Of a stretch of DNA of 6,652 bases, positions 1 through 6,302 are shown one piece after another (position 1 is the first letter of the stretch; every line of letters starts with the position of its first letter). A model generated the notes under the pieces. That model saw only the letters and a program-made list of their open reading frames with translations, was not told where the DNA came from and did not search any database. Origin of the DNA: Bacteroidota bacterium (GTDB lineage: Bacteria > Bacteroidota > Bacteroidia > Chitinophagales > Chitinophagaceae); NCBI GenBank assembly GCA_023423285.1, contig JAFAFV010000207.1:1-6652 (forward strand), given 5' to 3'. The position numbers and the translations under genes are program-made.

Positions 1-1562
1 GCCAGCTTGTCAATAATACCTTTAGGCGTTAGTTCAATTACCCGGTTAGCCACCGTTTGCATAAACGTATGGTCGTGGCTGGTAAGTAATACAATACCGC
101 TGTAATTGGTACACTGCTCGTTAAAGCTTTGAATACTTTCCAGGTCAAGGTGGTTGGTGGGTTGGTCCAGAATGATGCAGTTAGGGCTTTGCAGCATCAT
201 TTTACTGATCATGCAGCGCACTTTTTCACCACCGCTCAGCACTGTGGTTTTTTTCATTACATCTTCACCCCCAAAAAGCATTTTTCCTAAAAATCCGCGC
301 AGGAAAGGTTCATCCACATCTGTTACGTGTGGCGGCACATACTGGCGCAACCAGTCCATCAGGTTCAGGTCTTTTGTAAAATATTCGTTGTTTTCAACGG
401 GCAGGTAAGCTGTTGTTACTGTTGTGCCCCACTCGTATTTTCCATTTGCAGCCTGCGCTTCTCCATTAATAATATTGAAGAAACTGGTTACCGCAAGCGG
501 GTCGCGGCTGATAAAAGCAATTTTATCTCCTTTATTTACGGTAAAAGTTACATTATTAAAAAGCACCCTTTCCTCAATTTGAGATTTTAGTTGCTCCACG
601 TTAAGGATTTGGTTGCCTACTTCACGCAGCGGCTGAAATATAATACCGGGATATTTTCGGTAGCTGGGTTCAATTTCTTCTATCACCAGTTTTTCTAAAG
701 CTTTTTTACGGCTGGTAGCCTGCTTACTTTTTGAGGCATTGGCGCTAAAGCGGGCAATAAAGTCCAAAAGGTCTTTGCGCTTTTCTTCTGTTTTTTTGTT
801 CTTGTCAGTAATTTGCCTTGCCATCAACTGAGAACTTTCGTACCAGAAAGAATAGTTACCGGTAAATATCTTGATCTTCTGGCGATCCACGTCTGCCACG
901 TGCGTACACACGGCATCTAAAAAGTGACGGTCGTGGCTCACTACCAGCACGATGTTTTCATAATCTGCCAGGAAGTTTTCAAGCCAGCCAATAGTTTCAA
1001 TATCCAAGCCGTTGGTTGGCTCATCTAATAAGAGAATATCAGGATTGCCAAACAATGCCTGCGCCAGCAGCACACGCACCTTCATGTTGCTGGGTATGTC
1101 CTTCATCAGCATTTGATGCATTTCATCATGCACACCCAGGCCGTTTAAGAAGGCTGCGGCATCGCTTTCACTTTCGTAGCCTCCCATTTCGCCATATTCA
1201 GCTTCCAGGTGACTAGCTTCCATGTAATCTTCTTCAGTTGCTTCGGGATTGGCATAAATGGCATCGCGCTTTTGCATGGTTTCCCACATTTTCTTGTGCC
1301 CCATCAGCACGGTGTTTAAAACCGTTTCATTATCAAATTCAAAATGGTTTTGCTTCAATACTGCCATCCTTTCTCCGGGCGTAATGGTTACCGTGCCTTT
1401 ATTAGGCTCAATTTCTCCGCTAAGTATTTTTAAAAAAGTAGATTTACCGGCACCGTTGGCGCCAATTACGCCATAACAATTACCTTTTGTGAAGTTGAGG
1501 TTCACATCTTCAAATAAAACACGTTTGCCGTAGGCCAGCTTAAGGTCTCTAACACTAATCAT
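1..1562 (-). CDS. YbiT-type ABC-F ATPase (ribosome-associated family), C-terminus cut by window edge
   Basis: Partial gene: 520 codons are visible from the ATG at 1562-1560, and the frame is still open at base 1; relatives are about 535-540 residues, so some 15-20 are missing. ABC-F proteins have two fused ATPase domains, no membrane domain, and act on ribosomes as translation factors. NBD1 is canonical for binding: P-loop GANGAGKS at 34-41, Walker B LLLDEPTNGLD with D180/E181, and SHD with H210. Its signature is replaced by PSNMKVR at 157-163. A charged linker of about 240-300 (containing RFSANASKSKQATSR) is the ABC-F interdomain arm. In NBD2 the P-loop is degenerate (ISRDPLAVTSFF, 351-362), the signature is intact (LSGGEK, 442-447), Walker B reads LDQPTNHLD with Q467 where Glu is expected, and H496 is present. 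The linker and NBD1 resemble E. coli YbiT more than EttA or Uup. It lies downstream of the CstB-like gene on the same strand but has its own promoter-like word. Family assignment is secure; the cellular role is not known from sequence. Confidence 0.95.
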   Translation of the reverse strand, partial: MISVRDLKLAYGKRVLFEDVNLNFTKGNCYGVIGANGAGKSTFLKILSGEIEPNKGTVTITPGERMAVLKQNHFEFDNETVLNTVLMGHKKMWETMQKRDAIYANPEATEEDYMEASHLEAEYGEMGGYESESDAAAFLNGLGVHDEMHQMLMKDIPSNMKVRVLLAQALFGNPDILLLDEPTNGLDIETIGWLENFLADYENIVLVVSHDRHFLDAVCTHVADVDRQKIKIFTGNYSFWYESSQLMARQITDKNKKTEEKRKDLLDFIARFSANASKSKQATSRKKALEKLVIEEIEPSYRKYPGIIFQPLREVGNQILNVEQLKSQIEERVLFNNVTFTVNKGDKIAFISRDPLAVTSFFNIINGEAQAANGKYEWGTTVTTAYLPVENNEYFTKDLNLMDWLRQYVPPHVTDVDEPFLRGFLGKMLFGGEDVMKKTTVLSGGEKVRCMISKMMLQSPNCIILDQPTNHLDLESIQSFNEQCTNYSGIVLLTSHDHTFMQTVANRVIELTPKGIIDKL

Positions 1563-1603
1563 TTATTCCTGATTTATAAAATTTGGTGATTTTTTAAGAG
1601 CCG

Positions 1604-1611
1604 CAAAGGTA
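1604..1611 (-). promoter_or_regulatory. Candidate promoter -7 element of the ABC-F gene
   Basis: On the minus strand this reads TACCTTTG followed by CGG, an exact match to the Bacteroidota -7 consensus TAnnTTTG. It lies 41 bp upstream of the ATG, which would give a leader of roughly 35 nt. No TTG/TTTG -33 element is found at the usual 17-23 bp upstream, so the call rests on the -7 word and its position. Confidence 0.45.
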
Positions 1612-1636
1612 CGGAAACAATTTGATAGGGATATAA

Positions 1637-1656
1637 AGACCCCCTGCGTTAGGTCT
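1637..1656 (-). terminator. Weak candidate terminator after the CstB-like gene
   Basis: On the minus strand AGACC and GGTCT form a perfect 5-bp stem with a 10-base loop, followed by TTTATAT. It sits about 50 bases past the stop of the CstB-like gene and just upstream of the putative ABC-F promoter, where a terminator would be expected. The stem is short and the T tract interrupted, so it could be chance. Confidence 0.25.
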
Positions 1657-1708
1657 GCATAAATGAGGGTAATAAGGATTTTCTTTAGAATACGAGATTG
1701 AAAAAGAA

Positions 1709-3100
1709 TTATTGCACCACGGGTTCTCCCTTTTCCTCCCACTCGTTCATACCGCCTGAATAGTTTTTTACGTTTTCATAACCATGTTTGCGCAGTAGCG
1801 AATACGCAATAGCCGCCCGGTCTCCCGACTGGCAATACACCACCACCTGTTTATTTTTATCAATCTTTGAAAGTTGGTCAGGAAGTGTTCCAACAAAAAC
1901 ATGCTCTGCTCCCTTTATATGGCCAGCATTGTATTCGCTGGCGCCACGCACATCTAACAACTGCACCTCTTCTTTTTGCAAATAATTTTTAAATATTTCT
2001 ATATTGATCACATCCGCGGTTTGCAATTCCAGGCCCACAGCCGAAACGTCAGCAATATATCCATGAACGCTATCAAGCCCAATACGCATGAGTTTACGGG
2101 TGATGTCTTCCACCTGATCGTCATCTGCAACAATCATGAATGCTTCATCATAGCTTAACAACCAGCCAGCCCAGGTGGAAAGCGAATTGTTGTTTTGTAT
2201 ATTGATGCTGCCCGGAACAAACCCTTTTTCAAATTCAGTTTTTACACGCGTATCAATCACTTTCATACCACCTTTATACGCTTTTAAGAATTCGTCTTTC
2301 GACAGTTTTTTATGCTTAGGCACTGACAGTAGCAGCGGTCGTTCTTCTTTGTTAAGCTGCTTCATTTTGGCAAAATATTTGGGCGGCTCAGGCTGGTCGT
2401 CCAAAAGATTTTTTACAAATCCATTTTCATTATTTTTATATTGAAAAGCCCAGTTGCGTATCTTTTCATAACCCACGGTAGAGCTGTGTACGGCGCCCAA
2501 AGCCTTGCCACAGGCCGACCCTGCACCGTGGCCCGACCAAACCTGCACGTAATCCGGCAGTGCTTCAAACTTTTTTAATGATTGAAACATTTGCCTGGCG
2601 CCGCTTTCCATAGTGCCTGAAATACCAGCGGCTTTTTCCAGCAGATCGGGCCTGCCAATATCACCCACAAAAACAAAATCGCCTGTTAAGATGATAGCAG
2701 GCTTGTCGGTTGCAGGATGATCGGTTACAATAAAACTGATGCTTTCGGGTGTATGCCCCGGCGTGTGCAGCACGGTAAGCGTTAAATTGCCAACGTTTAT
2801 CACATCGCCATCTTTTAATCCCACGTGAGGAAACTGATACTGCCAGTCTTCGCCTCCCTCATCTGATAAATACAGCGTTGCGCCTGTAAGTGCGGCCAAC
2901 TCGCGCGAGCCTGAAAGAAAATCTGCGTGAATATGGGTTTCAGTTATATGTGTAATGCGCAGCTTGTTTTTCCTAACAAGTTCGATGTAAGTATCCACAT
3001 CTCTTTTAGCATCCACTACAATGGCTTCTCCTGTAGCCTGGCAGCCTATCAAATAACTACCCTGCGCCAAACTATTGTCATAAATGTGCTCAAAAAACAT
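1709..3100 (-). CDS. CstB-like persulfide dioxygenase-sulfurtransferase (MBL, pseudo-rhodanese, rhodanese)
   Basis: A 463-residue cytoplasmic protein with no signal peptide. Residues 1 to about 250 are a metallo-beta-lactamase domain of the ETHE1/persulfide dioxygenase type: THIHADF at 55-61, TPGHT with H116, TGDFVFVGD with D141, and SGHG with H191. By analogy with ETHE1, the iron ligands would be H56, H116 and D141; F61 replaces the His of dinuclear zinc hydrolases, which fits a mononuclear iron enzyme. A PEPPKYF linker (237-243) leads to a first rhodanese fold (about 265-350) with no cysteine, and then a second (about 368-463) with active-site loop CQSGDR at 423-428. The only cysteines are C20, C197 (in GSACGK) and C423. 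This is the domain order of Staphylococcus aureus CstB (444 residues), which oxidises persulfides and yields thiosulfate. No sulfide:quinone reductase or persulfide sensor is adjacent, so sulfide detoxification is inferred from architecture alone. A weak -7-like word (GATCTTTG, 3130-3123) lies 22 bp upstream of the start. Confidence 0.93.
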   Translation of the reverse strand: MFFEHIYDNSLAQGSYLIGCQATGEAIVVDAKRDVDTYIELVRKNKLRITHITETHIHADFLSGSRELAALTGATLYLSDEGGEDWQYQFPHVGLKDGDVINVGNLTLTVLHTPGHTPESISFIVTDHPATDKPAIILTGDFVFVGDIGRPDLLEKAAGISGTMESGARQMFQSLKKFEALPDYVQVWSGHGAGSACGKALGAVHSSTVGYEKIRNWAFQYKNNENGFVKNLLDDQPEPPKYFAKMKQLNKEERPLLLSVPKHKKLSKDEFLKAYKGGMKVIDTRVKTEFEKGFVPGSINIQNNNSLSTWAGWLLSYDEAFMIVADDDQVEDITRKLMRIGLDSVHGYIADVSAVGLELQTADVINIEIFKNYLQKEEVQLLDVRGASEYNAGHIKGAEHVFVGTLPDQLSKIDKNKQVVVYCQSGDRAAIAYSLLRKHGYENVKNYSGGMNEWEEKGEPVVQ

Positions 3101-3207
3101 AACTTCTGATTTTCAATTAAAACAAAGATCAATATTTTTCTATAGCCGGGCTTACAAACAACAATTTACCGTTAAGATGGTTTTATTTTGCGCTTTCGTG
3201 GATGATA

Positions 3208-4314
3208 TTAAAAATCTTTTTGCAGGACAAATCCTTTGTTGCCGGAAGCAGTTTGCACACGATAGTAGCTTCCGCTAATGCCTAAAACATGCAAGGTGTC
3301 TGTTCTCGCAATATTGCGGGAAGATGCTTTAGATTCAAGTCGCTGCCAAACTCTAATGCTTTTACCTGTTTTAATTTTCTGCTGCGGCAGATTTTTTGAA
3401 GGCAGTTTAGCGCTGGCTGCTTTCTGTATAAAACCAATAGGATCAATAGCGCCATAAGGCCGTGCATAAATTCCCAGGTGCAAATGCGGCGGTGTGCTGA
3501 TGGCGTTGCCCGTATTGCCCATTGTGGCAATGGTATCGCCAGCTTTTACGCGGGCGCCCTGCTGTACCAGTTGCGTATCTAAATGCGCGTAATAAACGCT
3601 CAGCGGCATGTCATCAGGCCTCATAAAAATAATATTTCCGCCCAGGTTGTTTTGCCCCGTCCGGTGTACAATGCCATCAGCAACGGCAAGAAGGTAAGTG
3701 CCACGCGGAGCAAAAATATCAATGCCTTCGTGCTGTCTGGAACCACCGTCTCTATTGGCGCCCCAATAGCTGCCAATATTAGCATTCATGCCTTCCTGCA
3801 CCGGCCATTGTAACAGCGGTTGTGATTCTATCTTTACTTCATATTCCCCACTATAATTAGCCACGGGTTGAAGCCTGAGAATAAAATCCCCGCCAAAATA
3901 AGCGGGATGCTGAATGATATTTTTTGTGGTATCAGCTTCCACTACCGTATTAAAGCCGACGCTATCTATTTGAATCAGGTCTGCAAAGATCTTTTGAGCG
4001 CTATGGTTGATAATGCTGATATTGATTTGCCTGCCCGCTATGGTTGAGAACTGCAAACCTGTTGCTTCAAAACCTTTAAACGTACCTTTTTCTGCATAAG
4101 GAAAGAGTACCTGGTGAGGCTCAGACAATGACAGCCTTGCCGATGAATCCCACTGCATAGCCAGCGAATCGCTGATCTTCTTAAGTTTATCAAAATATGC
4201 TTCCCGCTGGGTTTTTAGATGGAAAATATTGCGCACCGAACATTTATTGTAAATCCACACGATTGCCCCCAACAGTATCAGCACAAAAAATATAGGTCCG
4301 ACAGTTCGCTTCAT
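3208..4314 (-). CDS. Membrane-anchored M23 (LytM/lysostaphin-type) metallopeptidase with C-terminal SH3-like tail
   Basis: A 368-residue protein predicted to act on peptidoglycan in the periplasm. Residues 5-22 are one hydrophobic segment after MKRT, a likely uncleaved signal anchor; C25 is not in a lipobox, so a lipoprotein is unlikely. Residues about 40-60 are charged and possibly helical. About 80-165 are beta-rich and unassigned, resembling an adhesive or Ig/PPC-like sandwich. The M23 core, about 180-300, is complete: HEGID gives zinc ligands H195 and D199, YYAHLD gives H244, and PPHLHLG gives H277 and zinc ligand H279. These all match active M23 enzymes, so hydrolytic activity is predicted rather than the degenerate EnvC/NlpD type. 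The last 50 or so residues (GKSIRVWQRL to the end) look like an SH3b-type wall-binding module. It stands alone on its strand and is divergent from the tldD-like pair. The substrate bond cut cannot be read from the sequence. Confidence 0.92.
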   Translation of the reverse strand: MKRTVGPIFFVLILLGAIVWIYNKCSVRNIFHLKTQREAYFDKLKKISDSLAMQWDSSARLSLSEPHQVLFPYAEKGTFKGFEATGLQFSTIAGRQINISIINHSAQKIFADLIQIDSVGFNTVVEADTTKNIIQHPAYFGGDFILRLQPVANYSGEYEVKIESQPLLQWPVQEGMNANIGSYWGANRDGGSRQHEGIDIFAPRGTYLLAVADGIVHRTGQNNLGGNIIFMRPDDMPLSVYYAHLDTQLVQQGARVKAGDTIATMGNTGNAISTPPHLHLGIYARPYGAIDPIGFIQKAASAKLPSKNLPQQKIKTGKSIRVWQRLESKASSRNIARTDTLHVLGISGSYYRVQTASGNKGFVLQKDF

Positions 4315-4372
4315 TTACAAAAATTTATCTTTTATATATGGTATCAAGCTAATGCTGATGCAAAAAACTTTC

Positions 4373-4406
4373 CAAATATGGAGTGCCGTTATTTACCTTG
4401 AACAAA
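4373..4406 (-). promoter_or_regulatory. Candidate promoter of the M23 peptidase gene
   Basis: On the minus strand TTTG (4406-4403) is followed after 22 bases by CATATTTG (4380-4373), one mismatch from the Bacteroidota TAnnTTTG element. The spacing is at the upper end of the accepted range. Transcription would start some 50 bases before the ATG at 4314. Confidence 0.35.
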
Positions 4407-4462
4407 GCAGAAATGGTACAAAATCCCCGTTTTAATCAAAATCCTAATATTTTAAATTTATA

Positions 4463-4491
4463 TTGTATTTTGATGAATGTTGCATACTTTG
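4463..4491 (+). promoter_or_regulatory. Candidate promoter of the tldD-like operon
   Basis: TTG at 4463-4465 is followed after exactly 19 bases by TACTTTG at 4485-4491. The spacing fits the Bacteroidota -33/-7 arrangement. The -7 word is one base shorter than TAnnTTTG, so the match is good but not perfect. Transcription would begin near 4497, leaving a leader of about 75 nt. It sits back to back with the M23 promoter candidate in a 259-bp divergent intergenic region. Confidence 0.4.
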
Positions 4492-4510
4492 CAGTAGCCA
4501 TATTTACTGC
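4491..4510 (+). repeat. Short inverted repeat at the presumed transcription start of the tldD-like operon
   Basis: GCAGTA (4491-4496) and TACTGC (4505-4510) form a perfect 6-bp inverted repeat around an 8-base spacer. It overlaps the end of the -7 word and the expected start point, so it could be an operator or a small 5'-end hairpin. Six base pairs is short enough to occur by chance. Confidence 0.25.
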
Positions 4511-4528
4511 TACATCATACCAAAGCTT

Positions 4529-4564
4529 ATGAGACGAAAGCGGCAACGTGGTGAACTAATATAA
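4529..4564 (+). CDS. Possible 11-codon basic leader reading frame upstream of the tldD-like gene
   Basis: An ATG at 4529 opens a frame of eleven codons, MRRKRQRGELI, ending at TAA 4562-4564, nine bases before the ATG of the tldD-like gene. Five of the eleven residues are Arg or Lys, clustered at the start. The stretch is noticeably richer in G and C than the flanking leader. It could be a translated leader that couples or tunes translation, or a chance frame in a structured RNA. There is no recognisable ribosome-binding signal, which is normal in this phylum and therefore not informative. Confidence 0.2.
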   Translation: MRRKRQRGELI

Positions 4565-4573
4565 ATACAAGAA

Positions 4574-6247
4574 ATGATAACCTTGAAAGGGATAAAAGGA
4601 TTGCTGACTATACTTCTGCTAACTGTTTTTTTACAATCAAATGCACAGGATCAGTTCTTTACCGTTTTAAAAGATGAGTTGCAAAGAGAGTTTGCACAAT
4701 TAAAAGTGGCAGACAGCAATTTATACTACATCAGCTACCGGGTAGATGATATGACGACTTACCGCGTTACCAGTAGTTTCGGCGTCATCAATGCAATTGA
4801 TTCAAGCCGTATAAGAATCTTTTCACCCACCATTCGACTTGGTAACTACCAGTTAGACAATACACACGGAAATATGTTTGGCCAGGTGCCGGCATCTTTA
4901 CCTGTAGTGAATGATGCAAAACTCATCAAACTCGCCATTTGGAAAAGCACTGATGCGGCTTATAAAAACGCAGCCCAGTTGTATGAAAAGATATTAACCG
5001 ATAAAAAAGTTCGGGTAACTGAAGAAGACACAGCAGCCGATTTTTCATCAGCTCAAAAAGTAAACCATTTTGATGCGCCTATTGATTACGCGGCCTTAAA
5101 ACCAGACATTAAAAAACTGGCTTCGCAATTGGCCGGCTACACAGCACTGCTCAAACAAAACCCTTACCTGTTAAATGCATCCGGAGTGCTTGAATATAAA
5201 ATTACCCGTAAATATTTTGTTGATACCGATGGATCCGGCATTATAGAAAACAGCACCGGCACCTGGCAGTCAATCTCTGGTAATACAAAAGCAGACGATG
5301 GGATGGACCTTCCGCAATACCTGATGTATTATGCTTATCTCCCCAACGACCTGCCACCGGCAGACAGCGTTAAAAAAGATGTGCTGAACATGAGCGCCAA
5401 ACTCAGCGCCTTGCGCCAATCAAAGATTGCCGATCCGTTTGTAGGGCCTGCCATTCTCTCCGGCCGTGCAGCAGGGGTTTTCTTTCACGAAATTTTTGGC
5501 CACAGGCTCGAGGGCAAAAGAATGAAAAGCGAATACGATGGGCAGACTTTTAAAACCAGGATTGGCACAAGTGTGCTTCCGTCGTTTTTAAGTATTACCA
5601 TGGATCCAACCATTAAAAAAATTGAAGGCACTGAAGTGAATGGTTTTTACCAGTTTGATGATGAAGGCGTAAAAGCTGAAAAAGTAAACGTGGTTGAAAA
5701 TGGCATTCTAAAAAAATTTTTAATGACACGTACGCCCATTAATGGCGTTTCGGGTTCAAACGGACATGCCCGCACCGCCCCGGGCGGCATACCTGAAAGC
5801 AGGCAAAGCAACCTTGTAGTAACTGCCCAAAATACCAAAACAGATGCAGAGCTGCGCCAGCTTCTCATTGCCGAGGCCAAAAAGCAGGGCAAGGAATATG
5901 GTTATCTTTTTCAAAATGTGCAGGGAGGCTTTACCAGTACAGGCCGCACCAACCCAAATGCTTTTAATGTATTGCCAATAGAAGTGTATAAAATTTTTAT
6001 TGATGGCAGGCCGGATGAACTCGTTCGTGGAGTAGACCTGATTGGCACGCCGCTGTCTATGTTCAACCGAATTATAGCCAGCGGAGATAAGGTGGAAGTG
6101 TTCAACGGCATGTGTGGCGCGGGTTCGGGCTGGGTGCCTGTGTCTGCCTCATCGCCTGCAATATTTGTGGACGTTATCGAAACCCAAAAGAAAAGTAAAT
6201 CGAACGACCGCCTGCCGGTATTGCCACGCCCTGACCTTGACAAATAA
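4574..6247 (+). CDS. Exported TldD-family (TldD/PmbA) zinc metallopeptidase
   Basis: A 557-residue protein. Residues 1-24 form a typical Sec signal peptide: Lys at 5 and 8, a hydrophobic run at 10-20, and SNA|QD with predicted cleavage after A24. The catalytic TldD module follows the conserved AGVFFHEIFGHRLEG segment; the HExxxH motif is H305, E306, H310. The glycine-rich C-terminal block contains the family's conserved cysteine, C514 (MCGAGSGWVPVS), the usual remaining metal ligand. TldD proteins form a heterodimer with TldE/PmbA and hydrolyse small or unfolded peptides inside a closed cavity. The best-known bacterial members are cytosolic and about 450-480 residues, so a signal peptide and about 80 extra residues, mostly N-terminal, are the odd points. 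The ATG at 4574 is chosen because the signal peptide follows at once and TAA at 4562-4564 closes one upstream frame. The next gene, 55 bp on, is a related exported protein and the likely partner. Substrate is unknown. Confidence 0.93.
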   Translation: MITLKGIKGLLTILLLTVFLQSNAQDQFFTVLKDELQREFAQLKVADSNLYYISYRVDDMTTYRVTSSFGVINAIDSSRIRIFSPTIRLGNYQLDNTHGNMFGQVPASLPVVNDAKLIKLAIWKSTDAAYKNAAQLYEKILTDKKVRVTEEDTAADFSSAQKVNHFDAPIDYAALKPDIKKLASQLAGYTALLKQNPYLLNASGVLEYKITRKYFVDTDGSGIIENSTGTWQSISGNTKADDGMDLPQYLMYYAYLPNDLPPADSVKKDVLNMSAKLSALRQSKIADPFVGPAILSGRAAGVFFHEIFGHRLEGKRMKSEYDGQTFKTRIGTSVLPSFLSITMDPTIKKIEGTEVNGFYQFDDEGVKAEKVNVVENGILKKFLMTRTPINGVSGSNGHARTAPGGIPESRQSNLVVTAQNTKTDAELRQLLIAEAKKQGKEYGYLFQNVQGGFTSTGRTNPNAFNVLPIEVYKIFIDGRPDELVRGVDLIGTPLSMFNRIIASGDKVEVFNGMCGAGSGWVPVSASSPAIFVDVIETQKKSKSNDRLPVLPRPDLDK

Positions 6248-6302
6248 ATTCTTTTGAAACAGACAAAAAAGCAACTTCGTTTAATAGCATAACAACAATA
6301 TA

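Noticed and set aside
351..515. Possible frameshift or pseudogene in the ABC-F gene because the NBD2 P-loop is missing
   Set aside because: The frame is continuous from 1562 to base 3, with conserved ABC-F sequence on both sides of the degenerate segment, so these are substitutions, not a frame disruption.
154..590. Two plus-strand open frames of 84 and 87 codons opposite NBD2 of the ABC-F gene
   Set aside because: The minus strand here encodes the recognisable LSGGEK, LDQPTNHLD and P-loop-position segments in one unbroken frame. The plus-strand products have no recognisable features.
1016..1476. Plus-strand open frames of 66 and 72 codons opposite NBD1 of the ABC-F gene
   Set aside because: Complement of the conserved Walker A, signature and Walker B regions; no homology signal of their own.
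3282..3530. 82-codon minus-strand frame inside the M23 gene in another reading frame
   Set aside because: It overlaps the M23 catalytic HLHLG region out of frame and has no domain or start context of its own.
4521..4564. Words resembling the SAM-I riboswitch core (CTTAT, GGCAAC, GGTG, CTAAT) before the tldD-like gene
   Set aside because: The words are compressed into about 40 bases. The GGAGGGA-type internal segment and the stems that should separate the words are missing, and the downstream gene has no link to methionine. Most likely coincidence; a covariance-model search would settle it.
6248..6302. Terminator between the two TldD-related genes
   Set aside because: The 55 bases are A-rich with no stem followed by a T tract; the genes are more likely co-transcribed.
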